From positions 3,038,001 to 3,102,000 of the forward strand of contig NZ_JAPNKC010000001.1 of NCBI RefSeq assembly GCF_026626705.1: 64,000 nucleotides of DNA, written 5' to 3'. This document shows positions 33,601 to 44,100 of the stretch, one piece after another. Source of the DNA: Pyxidicoccus sp. MSG2. GTDB lineage: Bacteria > Myxococcota > Myxococcia > Myxococcales > Myxococcaceae. Within the stretch, counting starts at the first letter, position 1. Every line of letters begins with the position of its first letter. The notes below the pieces were generated by a model. The model did no database searches and was not told where the DNA came from. It saw nothing but the letters and a program-made list of their open reading frames with translations. Both the position numbers and the translations under genes were made by a program.

Positions 33601-35854
33601 CCGCCTCCGCCAACTCCTGCGCCACGAGCCGGAGTGACGCCTCCTGCTCCCGCGCGGCCTCCGCCTCGACTCGCAGCGCGGCCTCGCGGTCCAGGACGCC
33701 GCGCAGCGACTCGCTCAGCTCGCGCGCCTCCACGAACTGCTGTTCCGTCTCGCGGTGGAGTGCGATTTCCTTGTCGAGCTCGGCCCGCACCGAGCGCACC
33801 CGCTCGTGCGCCTCTTCGAGCTGCCGCTCCGCCTCTTCCTGCTGTGCCTGCCACTGCGCCAGCAGCGCGGGGGTCGCGGCACCGGGGATGGCGACAGCGG
33901 CCTCCTCCACGGGTGCCAGCGACTGCTCCGCGTAGGAGGGCGCGTCCGCATCCGGGTAGCTCGGCGCGTCCGCGTCGGAGTAACCGGCCCCGTCCGCTTC
34001 CGTCCCGTCCGACGGGAGGGCCGGGGATTCGGGCTCCGTTCCGGACCGCGGCCATTCCAGGAGTGTCGTCGGCCCGGTCGAAGTCGCGGCGACACCGTCC
34101 GTGTCCGAGTCGAACCAGTCCGCACCCGCGCTGGTGCCCGGCTCAACGGTGTTCGCGATTTCTGGGGCGCTGCCGCCCGGGTCCGCGCCCGTGGCCGCGG
34201 CGTCGGCACTGGCCGCATCCGCGTCGCTCCACGCGGAAGCCTCTTCCACCCCCGGCGCCAAGGTGCTGGACGCCTCCGAGTCGAGCGAACCCACCGCCGA
34301 GACCGGTGTCTCGCCCACGGGGTCGTCCGGCTCCGCGCTGCTCCAGTCGTCATACAAACCCGCGGCCGGAGCCGTCTCTCCCGCATCGACCGCGGACGTG
34401 CCCGCATCGGCTGTGGACGTGCCGTCATCGGCCGCGGACGTGCCCGCCTCCGCCTCCTCGCGAGCCCGCACCGAGGCCTGCAGCTCCGCCTCCAACACAT
34501 CCCAGGCCGACGGCACGGCCTCCTCGTCACCCGCGCCGTCCGCGAGGTCCCCATCCGCCGAATCCGCCGCCGGAGCACTTTCAGCCGGCATGTCCGCCGC
34601 AGAGGGCTCCTCGCCCAGCTCGGCCTCCGTCCCCCACTCCGAGCCCTGCTCGCTGGAGGACGCGTCCGCCGTCAGGGTGCCGCTCCCGCTTCTTCCAGGG
34701 GCCACACCTGCCGGAGCCGTCTCGCCCCACCCCACCGCCATCCTCGCGGTGTTCTCCATCTCCGGGTCCGGAGGCAGCTCCATCCACGACGGAGTCTCCG
34801 CCGCGGCCGCCACGAAGGGCTGCTCTCCCGGCGTCACGTCGGAGGGCCCAACGCCCTGCTCGGCTCCCGGCGTGTCGACGTCGAAGAATCCCTCGTCTCC
34901 CAGCCTCGGCGCCGGAGTCACCGGCCGCGCCGCGGACTGCGACACGGGCTCCTCCGTCCACGCGAGCTGCCCCGGGGGCGGCGCAAGCTCCGACCCCAGC
35001 TCCGCCTGCTCCCGCGCCAGTGCCGCGTCAATCTCCAGCTGCGCCAGGCGCTCGGTCTCCGCGCGGACCTCCGCGTCCACGTCACCGGACGCAAGCTCCG
35101 CACCGGACGCCCCCGCCCCATCCACCGCCGGAGTCTCGGGCATGCCCTCGCCCCAGCCATCCGCCGACTCCGCACCACCCGACGCGAGCGCCGAGTCGAT
35201 GGAGGCCATCGCCTGCGCCTCCACCTCCTGGTGCGCCAGCTCCATGGCGGAGTACATGACGAGCGTCGTCTGGTGCTCGCGCTGCTGGGCCTCCTCGTGC
35301 GCGCTGCGCTCCTCGCGCGTCATCGCCGCCACTTCCCAGTCCGTCTGGTGCAGCGGTGCCAGGTCGCCGAAGAGCGCGTTCGCCAGCGCGGGGTCTCCCC
35401 CCACCGGGCGCGGCGCCGTCGCATGCCACGCCTCGCCGTCATCCGCCTGGGGCCCGGCACCGGACGCGGGCAGGCTGCGGTTCTCCACCACGTGCCAGGC
35501 ATCCGCCTCCGTCGGCGCGCGGAGGAGCGAGGTCACCAGGGCCATGAAGCCCGTACCGTCCAGCGGCAGCGAGGCCACCGGGGCGCTGAAGCCGGGAATC
35601 GGCTCGCCCAGCAGCAGCACGCGGGCCTTCTTCCCATCCGGATGCTGGAGCAACTCCTCCAGCACCACGTGGCCGCGCCCGCTCTCCACCCCCGGAGCGA
35701 GCACGACGAGCACGGGCTGGTGGTGACCGAAGCCGATGAGGGCGTCCGCGGCGGAGGTGGCGAGGATGACCTCGTACCCTTCGCGCGTGAGCAGACGCCG
35801 CACCGCGGCGATGGTGGCGATGTCGTCGTGAACGAGGAGGACCGGTGCGCCCAT
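30617..35854 (-). CDS. Giant pseudo-receiver/coiled-coil protein with DUF4388-like and J-like domains
   Basis: A 1745-residue cytoplasmic protein with four parts. Residues 1-112 have the response-regulator receiver fold ([17 protein letters not shown]), but the phosphoacceptor Asp position is Ala (LVVLAPG), and the Thr and Lys switch positions are also lost, so it is a pseudo-receiver. Residues about 120-660 are low-complexity acidic Ala/Glu/Ser-rich. Residues about 660-1388 form a long coiled coil of [12 protein letters not shown] repeats. Residues about 1405-1550 look like DUF4388. Residues about 1670-1745 resemble a J domain (YFTVLGL...[15 protein letters not shown]) in which the HPD motif is HPL, so Hsp70 stimulation is unlikely. 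The design recalls FrzS and AglZ in gliding motility. ATG 35854 is used; GTG 35863 is possible. Confidence 0.8.
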   Translation of the reverse strand: MGAPVLLVHDDIATIAAVRRLLTREGYEVILATSAADALIGFGHHQPVLVVLAPGVESGRGHVVLEELLQHPDGKKARVLLLGEPIPGFSAPVASLPLDGTGFMALVTSLLRAPTEADAWHVVENRSLPASGAGPQADDGEAWHATAPRPVGGDPALANALFGDLAPLHQTDWEVAAMTREERSAHEEAQQREHQTTLVMYSAMELAHQEVEAQAMASIDSALASGGAESADGWGEGMPETPAVDGAGASGAELASGDVDAEVRAETERLAQLEIDAALAREQAELGSELAPPPGQLAWTEEPVSQSAARPVTPAPRLGDEGFFDVDTPGAEQGVGPSDVTPGEQPFVAAAAETPSWMELPPDPEMENTARMAVGWGETAPAGVAPGRSGSGTLTADASSSEQGSEWGTEAELGEEPSAADMPAESAPAADSADGDLADGAGDEEAVPSAWDVLEAELQASVRAREEAEAGTSAADDGTSTADAGTSAVDAGETAPAAGLYDDWSSAEPDDPVGETPVSAVGSLDSEASSTLAPGVEEASAWSDADAASADAAATGADPGGSAPEIANTVEPGTSAGADWFDSDTDGVAATSTGPTTLLEWPRSGTEPESPALPSDGTEADGAGYSDADAPSYPDADAPSYAEQSLAPVEEAAVAIPGAATPALLAQWQAQQEEAERQLEEAHERVRSVRAELDKEIALHRETEQQFVEARELSESLRGVLDREAALRVEAEAAREQEASLRLVAQELAEAAREREQALDEERSRETALRLEAEHQVHALQERLAALEEEHSRAELLRREAEAQLEVVQQRDSGLESERAGELEQLREQVATLQAKLDEAETRAGSEARERATVDAAARAALGRIEEREQDFAELRGQLDALKAEVGEQTRLREEAQARAEEAADRAREEAEARAEVETRAIDAEARAEAQERARVAAEVRAQDASSASDEARVRSDAEALARSELQVRIEKLEARLREETKARTSAETRAKAAMQALKEIETRLESEAAGRVEAEGRAEAEAKARRDADSRAESAETATSAAEDRAEAEIRAREAAESRAEAEAEARLAAETRATSEASARADAEVRAELATQAQSEEEERAESAAEACQKAEDRVLAEARLREAAESRAETESKQRAEAEARAEAEARLREEAEARAEAESKLRLEAEARADAESTKRTEAEARTEAEARQRAQAEERAESEARARAEFEARAEAGATSSTESEARAEAEAKRRAEAEAHAQSESKARAEAEARVQQAAQAATEAAARAKAEGRHRTALEVRLEAEANQRAAAETRIEEEIRARNAAEAQLATFQGRLEQARQASESIRQELAREREAREAVEKSLEALRAEKAQLEADAVEQRAQAERERHELEERGHREAEEAAAQARAALLPLEAPPGRPELAVARSGSVTQDGLAKLVLRLCEARMEMRLELKVMNALRVLWLRDGALVGAVSSAPGESLIDRARADGLIDARQEGELRLVRSATTGALLDALRGRGYLRESESVPLVQRYTEQVFLDALAEPSTLYRLVPEPAPHEVALAAATRPPLHLLAEALRNTLSAESLLEAAGSLRTRVTRGDLHLAPDDFGLSSRDLQLLSQVDGEHTLEALLLGAGLPQESALKSLAVARTLGLISLQDAGDEDSGELPPELDVRRLEAKFEEIQDADYFTVLGLARTAGSEEVKRAYELLAAEFHPLRFAGHPDPALQHRAQQIRSVLSEAAQALGDDRLRAEYARSLLD

Positions 35855-35868
35855 GGGGGGCACCGAGT

Positions 35869-38255
35869 CTACAGCATGGCCCCCGGATCCACGTCGATCA
35901 CGACCTTCACCCCGGACGGTACGTCCCCCAGGGCCGCCTCCATCCGGCCAAGCAGCGGGGCAAGCGACGCATGCGTCGGCCCCTTCACGAGCAACTGCCA
36001 GCGCGTCTTCCCCCGGATGCGGGAGATGGGCGCCAGCGCCGGCCCCAAGAGGCGCACCCCCGCCGAAGCAGGCGGCATGTGCCGCGAGACGAGGTTGCCC
36101 AGGTGCCGTGCCACGCTGGCCACCTGCTCGGGATGCTCGCCCTCCAGGCGGATGGCCGCCATGCGCGAGTAGGGCGGGTACGCCAGCGCCTTGCGCCAGT
36201 CCAGTTCCTGCTTCGCGAAGCCGTCGAAGTCGTGGGCCAGCACGCGCCTCACCGGCTCCGCGTCCGGGTTGTACGTCTGCACCAGCACGCGCCCCGGGTC
36301 CTTGCCCCGTCCCGCGCGCCCGGACACCTGGGTGAGCAGGTGGAAGGTGCGCTCAGAGGCGCGGAAGTCCGGGATGGCCAGCGACGTGTCCGCCATGACG
36401 ACGCACACCAGCGTCACGCCCGGGAAGTCATGCCCCTTGGCCACCATCTGCGTGCCCACGAGCACGTCCAATTCGCGGCGTGCGAACGACGCCAGCATCT
36501 CCGTCAGCCGCTCCGCACTGGTGGCCGAGTCCCTGTCCAGCCGCGCCACGCGCGCGGTGGGGATGCGCTCCAGCACCTCGGCTTCCACCTTCTCCGTGCC
36601 GATGCCCAGCTTGAGCAGGGGGCCGGTGCACTCCGTGCACCGCTCCGGCACCGGCATGGCCAGCCCGCAGTAGTGGCACACCACCCGGTTCTGCGAGCGG
36701 TGGTGCGTGAGGCACACGTCGCACTCGCTGCACTTGAGCGACAGGCCGCACACCTCGCACAGGAGCACCGTGCTGTGGCCGCGCCGGTTGAGGAAGAGGA
36801 TGACCTGCTGCCCCTTGCCAATCGTCTCCTCCATCGCCGCCAGCAGCGGAGGGCTGAGGATGGGCGCCTCCTCCGTCACCACGCCCTCTCGGGGACGCTC
36901 CACGCGCAGGTCCACCAGTTCGATGGTGGGCATGGGCCGGTCGTCCACGCGGTTCTTCAACTCCAGCAACCGGTAGCGACCGCGCCGCACGTTCTCCAGC
37001 GTCTCCAGCGACGGCGTGGCCGAGCCCAGCACCACCACCGCGTTGGCCTGCTTGCCGCGCACCACGGCGAGGTCTCTGGCCTGGTAGCGCAGCTTCTCCT
37101 CCTGCTTGAAGGAGGGGTCATGCTCCTCGTCCACGACGATGAGCCCCAGGTTGTCCACCGGAGCGAACACCGCCGAGCGCACGCCGACGGCAATCTTCAC
37201 GTCGCCCCGGCGCAGCGCCTGCCAGTGGAAGAGCCGCTCGCGGTCCTTCAGCGCCGAGTGCAGCACCGCCACCTCCGCGCCGAAGCGGCTGCGGAAGCGG
37301 CCCACGAGCTGCGGCGTGAGCGCGATTTCCGGCACGAGGATGAGGCTGCCCTTGCCCTGCGCCAGCGCATGCTCCGCCGCGCGCAGGTACACCTCCGTCT
37401 TCCCGCTGCCGGTGACGCCGTGCAGGAGGAACGGCTGGAACTCGCCCGTGTCCAGGGCCGCGCGCAGCTCCGTCACGGAGGTGCCCTGCTCCGGGGTGAG
37501 GCGCTCGGGGCGGCCCTGCATGAGGCCGTCCTTCACGCCGGCCTCCAGCTTCTTCTCTTCAATCCGCGCCATGCCGCGCGCGGCGAGCTTCTTCAGCGTC
37601 TCGCGCGCGCCCGGAATCGCGTGGGAGACCTCCTCCAGCGGCGCGCGCCCTCCCACGGCCAGCAGGTAGGCAAGCGCGGCGGACTGGGCGGGAGCGCGGT
37701 GGAGCTCCGGGGGCACCTCGTTGATGAGCGCCACCGCGAAGAGCTGCACGTCCTGCTTCGCTTCCTTCTCGTCCACCGCCTTCGACAGGCCGGGAGGCAG
37801 CGCGCCGCGGATGACCTCGCCCAGCGGGTAGCGGTAGTGCACGGCCGCGAAGCGCAGCAGGGCGATGAGGTCCTTCGGCAGCGACGGCGAGTCCTCCAGC
37901 ACGCGCTGGATGGGCTTGAGCTTCACGCCCTCCTCGGCCGGAGGGGAGGCGGGCCCGAGGTAGAAGCCCAGCGCGGTGCCCCGGCCGAAGGGACCAGCAC
38001 GCGCTGGCCCGGCGACAGCTGGCCGGCGAGCGCGTCCGGCACCGAGTAGGTGAACTCGCCCCGGACGGGGCGGCCAACGGCGATGGAGGCCAGGACGGGA
38101 GGGCTCACTGCGGCGCCCACTGTAGCGGCGCCTTCGGGCTCGGACAGTTCCCGGCGACTCCTCGCACCGGAGGTACGCACGGACATGGAACCCCGGGTGG
38201 GGGAGGCCTCCGTCCGCTCCGCCTGCGCGTCGTCCCACAAGGCTTGCTGCTCCAT
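35869..38255 (-). CDS. priA: Primosomal protein PriA (3'-5' helicase), with apparent frameshift
   Basis: A replication-restart helicase that recognises stalled forks and reloads the replisome. The body (about 600 residues) is intact: Walker [13 protein letters not shown] box (VVDEEHD), the C-x2-C zinc cysteines in [16 protein letters not shown] and CHYCG...CTECTG, and helicase motifs [11 protein letters not shown] and QVSGRAGR. The conserved N-terminal 3'-DNA-binding domain ([13 protein letters not shown]...GQRVLVP) is encoded in another frame. The two halves join at about 37990 in CCCTTCGG, where a single missing base would restore the frame (V-P-F-G-R-G). Start at ATG 38255 with AAGGGAG upstream. 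This is a sequencing error or a real frameshift; no programmed slip site is evident. Confidence 0.8.
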
Positions 38256-38567
38256 GATGCTCCCTTCAACCGCCACCCCAGCCCCTTCCGTCCTGCTACC
38301 AGGTGACACAGTGCCCCGAGGGTCTGACATGCCCTGCCAGGTCCTCCGTCGCGGCCACGACGTGCGTGTCGCCCTTGCATCCGGGCACACGCGTGACCCG
38401 CGGCTGTCACGCCGCAAGCCTTCGAGCAGGCACAGCGAGTAGAACGGGCCGCGAGGGCATGGCCCTTCGAGCAGCGAGCGGCACTGGAGGCACGGGCCTC
38501 GACGGTGCCGCGAGGGGCACGGATGGCGCGGGACAGCGCACCACCCGTGCCGCGAAGCACAGGCCGA
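38256..38567. other. Intergenic region between the glutathione transferase and priA
   Basis: A 312-bp stretch on the minus-strand side between the transferase stop and the priA start. The right part has GGCACGG (38516-38522) paired with CCGTGCC (38545-38551), a weak candidate for a transferase terminator. No gene and no promoter hexamers were seen. Confidence 0.5.
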
Positions 38568-39191
38568 CTACTTGCCGGTGGCCTTCTTCCAGGACGGGCG
38601 GCTGCTGATGCGGTTCCACCAGGCGGCCACGTTCTTGTGCTTGTTGAGGACGTCCGCGCCGCCGGCGGCCACGAAGAACTCCAGGTACGGCAGCCAGGAC
38701 ACCTCGGCGAGGGAGAAGCTGTCACCCGCGAGGTACTGCTGCTTGCCCAGCACCGGGTCGATGATGCCGAAGACCTTGTCCACGCCCTGGAGACCCTCCG
38801 CGACGCGGGCCTCGTCCGCCGCGCCGCCGCCCATGTGCGGCTTGAAGAGGCGCTCCATGATGACCTTCATCGCCGCGGGCGAGAAGTAGGACTGCTCCAC
38901 GCTGATGTACTGCTCCATCAGCCCGTAGGCGCGCGGGTCCGCGGGCGTGAGCGAGGTGCCCGGCAGCTTGCGGTCCAGGTAGCGCATGATGGCGCGCGAC
39001 TCGTAGAGCATGTTGCCGTCGTCCTCGAGCGCCGGGATGACGCCGAACGGCTGGCGCGCCAGGTGCGCGGGCTGCTTGTGCTCGCCCTTCATCAGGTCCA
39101 CGAGGACGAACTGGGCCTCCTGGCCCTTCTCCGCCAGGGTGGTGAGGACCTTGCGCGTACAGGTGCTCATCGGGTGGCCGTACAGCTTCAT
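38568..39191 (-). CDS. Glutathione S-transferase family protein
   Basis: A 207-residue cytoplasmic protein with the thioredoxin-fold N-terminal domain (about 1-80; MSTCTRKV, FGVIPALEDDG and ESRAIMRYL, the latter being the glutathione-binding cis-Pro and ESxAI elements) and an all-helical C-terminal domain. The pattern resembles the phi/theta type of bacterial GSTs. It conjugates glutathione to electrophiles. A clear GAGGAG lies upstream of the ATG at 39191. Confidence 0.88.
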   Translation of the reverse strand: MKLYGHPMSTCTRKVLTTLAEKGQEAQFVLVDLMKGEHKQPAHLARQPFGVIPALEDDGNMLYESRAIMRYLDRKLPGTSLTPADPRAYGLMEQYISVEQSYFSPAAMKVIMERLFKPHMGGGAADEARVAEGLQGVDKVFGIIDPVLGKQQYLAGDSFSLAEVSWLPYLEFFVAAGGADVLNKHKNVAAWWNRISSRPSWKKATGK

Positions 39192-39358
39192 GTGGCACTC
39201 CTCTTGTGTGGCGGGCCGGGTGGAGCCCCGGCCGGGCGCGGGCGGACTTTCTTCGGGGGCCGCGCGCGCCGCAAGCCTCCAGACGCGGGAGGTACAGCGG
39301 CACACACCACGGCCCACACGTCGGGCCGCGTCAATGGCACGCGCGTGTGACGAGGCGG

Positions 39359-40114
39359 CTACGGCGTGAAGAGCTTCTCCGACAGCGTGGCGCGGCTGTC
39401 GCCCTTGAGCGCGGTGAAGCGCAGGGCGCGCTGGCCGCCGCGCCAGACCTCGATGGTGCGCGGCATCCACTCGCCGGTGGCCGGGGACGTGTAGTCGAGG
39501 AAGCGGATGTCCCAGGCGTTGTTGGCGGTGTCCGTGTAGCGCAGCCGCGCCGGACGGAAGGAGTCCTTGTAGACCCAGAACTGCGGGCGGCCCTCGGCCA
39601 TCTCGCCGAGGACGTACGCCACCTCGCCGCCGAAGCGCGCCAGCCCGGTGCGCCCCGTCTCGACGCCCAGCGTCTGCAGGTGCTCCTGCAGGGCCTCCTT
39701 GACGTCCTGCACGCTGCCGCCGCCAGCGGCCAGAATCGGACACACCTGCGAGACGAGCACCGACATGGACGGCACCTCGGTGCCCTCCGAGCGGCGGCGG
39801 CCTCCCGCCTGGATGGCGGCGGCGCGCGCGTTGCCGTCGGGCACGGCGGCGTCGAAGCGGCAGCGCCCCGGCACGCGGATGGAGAGGATGCCGTCGCCCT
39901 GCACCTCCGGGCGGTCCGTGGGCGTGCCCAGCGCCGCGCCCGCTTCCTTCACGGCGGGGCCGCTGAAGCTGAGCGAGCCCTCCACGCGGAGCGAGGACAG
40001 CTTGAGCTCGTCGCGCTCGGCGACCATGCGACGGAGGATGGAGCCTCCGGGCAGCACGTACGCGCCCGCGGCGAAGGAAACCAGGACAGCCAGGAGTGCG
40101 GCGGTTCGCTTCAC
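39359..40114 (-). CDS. Exported protein of unknown function, LolA/LolB-like outline
   Basis: A 251-residue protein with an N-terminal hydrophobic segment (about 5-22) that is a signal peptide or anchor. The remainder is beta-strand-rich: LSSLRVEGSLSFSG, ILSIRVPGRCRFDA, EVAYVLGEM, FWVYKDSFRPARLRYTD, a layout seen in LolA/LolB-like lipoprotein carriers. I can see no lipobox. The GTG start at 40114 has GGAGAAG upstream. It is convergent with nothing nearby and divergent from the PorV-like gene. Confidence 0.6.
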   Translation of the reverse strand: MKRTAALLAVLVSFAAGAYVLPGGSILRRMVAERDELKLSSLRVEGSLSFSGPAVKEAGAALGTPTDRPEVQGDGILSIRVPGRCRFDAAVPDGNARAAAIQAGGRRRSEGTEVPSMSVLVSQVCPILAAGGGSVQDVKEALQEHLQTLGVETGRTGLARFGGEVAYVLGEMAEGRPQFWVYKDSFRPARLRYTDTANNAWDIRFLDYTSPATGEWMPRTIEVWRGGQRALRFTALKGDSRATLSEKLFTP

Positions 40115-40263
40115 GGCTTCTCCGTCTTGACGACCTCGCGCGGGGAGTAAGGCCCCCCGGGGGTGCCCGGGCGCGGAGGAGGAATGGGTCAGATAGCCCA
40201 CCTTTGGGGCCGGAATGTATTGATGGCACCCGCCCCCTTCAAGCTGGATAGGATGCCAACGTC

Positions 40264-41115
40264 ATGCCGCTCCGCTCGACTGTCCTGCTGATTGCGCTGT
40301 GTGTGTCCACCGCCGCCCTGGCCCAGCCATCGGAGGACCTGCGGGACGTGATGAGCGCCCGGGCCTACGGCATGGGCGGCGCCTACCGGGCGCTGGGCCT
40401 GGGCACCGAGTCGGTGCTGGGCAACCCCGCCGCCATGGCCCTCTTCCCCTCCTACCGGGTGGAGGGCACGGGCGCCTGGGACGCCAACAGCAAGGAGGGC
40501 CTGCTCGGCATCTCCGTGCTCGACGCGTCCACCAGCCGGCTCGCCATGGGCGTCGACTACCACTGGGTGAGCCTGGGCCGTGGCGGCGCGCGCTCCAGCG
40601 CCCACCTGAGCTCGCTGGGCGTGGGGCTGCCCCTGAACCAGTCGGTGATGATCGGTGCAGTGGCGCGCTACCTGCGGCTGAGCGGCGAGTCGCGGTACGT
40701 CAACTCCGTCACCGCCGACGCGGGCCTGCTGTTGCGGCTGTCGCCGTCGTTCATGGCGGGCGTGTCCGCACACAACCTCATCGACACCGGCAACTCGGAG
40801 CTGACGCGGTACTTCTCGGGCCACGTGGGCTTCCTGACGCAGCAGCTGACGGTGGCCGGCGACGTGCGCGCGGACTTCGTCACCAACGACAAGAGCACGT
40901 TCACGTACAACGCGGGCGTGGAGTACCTCTTCGGGCAGCTGCTGCCGGTGCGCGCGGGCTACTCGTACGACGGCTTCCAGAAGGTTTCCCAGCTGAGCAC
41001 GGGCGTGGGCTTCGTGACGGAGGGCGGCGGCGGGTTGGACATCGCCTACCGTCACGACCTGGGCAGTGGCACGGGCCGGCTGCTGGCGCTCACCATCCGC
41101 CTGCAGATGAAGTGA
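40264..41115 (+). CDS. Outer-membrane beta-barrel protein, PorV/FadL-like
   Basis: A 283-residue protein with a signal peptide (ends ALAQ) followed by amphipathic beta strands. An early AYGMGGAYRALGLGTESVLGNPAAMAL segment is typical of PorV/PorQ/FadL-type barrels, which begin with this glycine-rich N-terminal hatch. It probably forms a small outer-membrane barrel; the cargo is unknown. It is convergent with the giant TPR gene, one base away. Confidence 0.75.
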   Translation: MPLRSTVLLIALCVSTAALAQPSEDLRDVMSARAYGMGGAYRALGLGTESVLGNPAAMALFPSYRVEGTGAWDANSKEGLLGISVLDASTSRLAMGVDYHWVSLGRGGARSSAHLSSLGVGLPLNQSVMIGAVARYLRLSGESRYVNSVTADAGLLLRLSPSFMAGVSAHNLIDTGNSELTRYFSGHVGFLTQQLTVAGDVRADFVTNDKSTFTYNAGVEYLFGQLLPVRAGYSYDGFQKVSQLSTGVGFVTEGGGGLDIAYRHDLGSGTGRLLALTIRLQMK

Positions 41116-41116
41116 G

Positions 41117-44100
41117 TCAGCGCGGCGCGCGCAGCTCGAGGTAGCGCTCGGACGCGGCGAAGCGCAGCAATTCCACCAGCTCCGCATCCGGGTTGTGGCG
41201 CGCGCGCAGGACGGCGAGCGCCGGGCCCACACTCCCGCAGGCGACGAGCCCCGCGCGGTTGGCGGAGTCGCGCGCCGCGTCCGCGAGCGAGGAGGCGTTG
41301 AAGTCGCGGGTGCCGGCGTCCAACAGCGCGACGGCGCGCTCCAGGGCGCGGGGAGAGAGGGAGTCGCGCACCACGCGGGCGTCGGGGCTGGAGGCGCGCG
41401 GGTCCTTCAGGATGGTGGACAGCAGGGCCAGGGCGCGCAGGAGCTGGCCGCCCTTGAGGGCGCGCAGGGCGAGCAGGTCCGGGGACAGCGACAGCAGGGC
41501 GCGGCCGGCGTGGAAGCGCAGCTCGGCGGCGGACGGAGGCTGCTGGACGGTGAGCCGCCCCACGAGCAGGCGCGGCTGGCCCACGTGGACGGCGGTGAAG
41601 GGCGGGCCCTCGTCCTCGGCCAGGACGAGCTCGGGCAGGTGGACGTCGAGCAAACGCGCGGCGGTGTGGAGCGCGTCGAGGACGGCGGGGGCGCCGGGGC
41701 CGGAGGCGGAGCGCAGGGGCTCGGCGGTGCCGGCGGCGCGCCCCTGGGCGGGGAAGAGGCGGCAGAGGGCGATGCCGGTGCAGGCGAGCAGCTCTCCCGA
41801 GGGCGTGCGCAGGCCGGGGTGGCGCAAGCCCGCGCGCTGCTCGGAGGTGAGCGGCGGGCGCTGGGGGCGCGGAGGTGATGCCGGGGCCTCACGGCCTTCG
41901 AGCGCGTCGGCGATTTCGCGCATCAGCGAGGCGCGGCCGGTGTCTCCCCGGCTGTCGAAGTACTCGGCGGACTCGCGGTAGGGCTTCGGGTCGAGCGGGC
42001 GCTCGCGGAGGTGCCGGAAGAAGTTGGGCTCGGTGTCGGGGGACGGCTCGGAGACGGCGGGGGCCTCGCGCGTCTCGGAGGCGCCGGGGCCCACCCGGGC
42101 CGCGGGCTCGGGAGGCTTCGCGGCGGCGGGGCGGGCCGGGGCAGGCGCGGAGACGGTGCCCTCCCCGCGCGCGCGGACGATGCGGCGCACCGGGTCCATG
42201 CGGCCGGGAGGCGCTTCCCAGGAGATGACGCGGGTGTTGGCGACGGGCTCATCGGAGCCCAGCTCCATGGACTCGTCTTCATCCATGAGGTCCGTGGCCT
42301 TCGCGGCACGGGCCGGTGGCTCGCTGTCGGCGGCGCCCGGGCGCGGCGGGGACGCGACGGAACGGGCACTGAAGCCGAGGGCCCGCGTCGGCGGGATGGG
42401 CTCGTCGTCGTCGCCCAGCAGGGGAGCAGGTGGTGGGGGTGGGGGCGCGGCCTTGTCCGCACGCGCGGCCTGCTTGCGGGACTTCGGCGCGGGGTCGGCG
42501 TCTCGTGGCGCGGGGGCGCGCGGTGGCGGCGAGGCCTGCGCCGGCCCTGCCGCAGCGGCCGTGGAGCGTGGCTCGCCGCGCGCGGGGGCACGCTGCTCCG
42601 AACGGACGGGCGAGGCGGACGGTGCACCCGAGGCGGGGGCCGAGGCACTCGGGACGGGAGCACGCTGCTCCGAACGGGCGGCCGGCGCACCGGCGGGAGC
42701 GGCTCCACCGGACGCGGAGGCACGCGGCTCGACTGGGGGCGCGGACGGACGCTCGGCACGTGGCGACGCGCCACCGGGCGCGGAAGGTGCCCCACTGGCT
42801 CCAGCTGGAGCCGCCGCGCGCTCCGCACGTGAGGCCAGAGCGTCCTTCTCCTTGGACTGCGCGGCCTTCCCCGCCCGTTTTCTCGAGCGCGCGGAAGGCT
42901 CCGGTGCGGCCTCGTCGCGGGAAGGCGGAGACGCGTCGCCGCCGCGTCCCTTCGCGCCCGCGTTCTTGCTGGAGGCCGGTGCCTTGGCAGCAGCGGGCGG
43001 GACGATGACGTCCGTGTTGGAGGTGATTTCGTTGGCGAGCGCCTCGATGCCCGAGGGCGTGAGGGACAGCGTCGCGGGAGCCGGGACGAGCGGCGACTTC
43101 GGCCCGCTCGGCTCGCGTCGGGGCGTGGCGCTGCGAGGCGGCTCGGGGGGCGGAAGCTCGCGCTCCTCGCGAGCCTGTCGCAGGCCCTCCGCACGACGCG
43201 CGTAGACCTGCGCGCGCTCGGGATTGCGCAGGGCCTCCCGCCAGAACCGCGCGAGCCGCTCCCAGGCCTGCTCGCGCTCCGCTTCGTCCTCGGTGGCCGT
43301 CGCCGCGTGTTCGAGCGCCCAGGCCGCCTCGCCCATGTTCCCGCGCGCGGTGAGGCGGTCCACCAGCAGCAGCCACGCCTCCTTGTGGCCGGGCTCGTAG
43401 CGCACCGCCTGGCGCAGCTCGTTCAGCGCGGACTCGTCGTCGCCCAGCGCGTCCAGCGTGGCCACCAGCTCCAGCCGGGCCTGCCGGGCGGCGGGGCCTC
43501 GCGACTCCCGGGCGAGCTGGGCCCGGAGGTGCTGGCCGACCGTCTTCGGGTCCCCCAGCTTCCGCGCGAGCGCCACCAACTGTGCGCGGGCATGCTCGCT
43601 GTCGGGGCTCTCCGCGAGCACCTCCGTCCAGGCCCACTGCGCCAGGCGCAGGTCGCCCAGGGACTCCTCCGCCGCCTGCGCGAGCATGCGCAGCCCTTCG
43701 AGCCGGTCCAGCGCACGGCGGGGAGCGGTGGCAAGCGCGAGCCGGAGCCGCTCGGCGATGGCGGGACGCTCCGCGGCGGAGACACAGCGCAGGAGCCCCG
43801 CGAGCACGGGCAACATCCCCGGCGCGAGCGCCTCCGCCGCCTCGAAGTCCGAGCGCGCCCTGCCCGGCTCGCCCATGTGGAGCCAGCGCTCTCCGCGCGT
43901 CAGGAGCGCGCCTGCGCGAGCCCGGGCCGTGCGGGCCCGCTGGATGGCCTCATCGAGCGCGCGCCGCACCAGGGAGGCATCGCCGCGCGTGGACAGCAGC
44001 CGCACCTGCTCACGGAGCGCGGTGCGGTCACCGGTCAGCTCGACGATTTCCCGGTACATGCGCGCGGCCCCGGAAGGGTCCTGGAGCTCGTTCTCCATGA

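Noticed and set aside
30713..33637. Long open frames opposite the coiled-coil gene
   Set aside because: They are Arg/Leu/Gly-rich mirrors of the AEARAEAE codons and have no known domain or ribosome site.
37980..38010. Programmed ribosomal frameshift in priA
   Set aside because: There is no slippery heptamer, stimulatory pseudoknot or stop codon pattern; a single-base indel is simpler.
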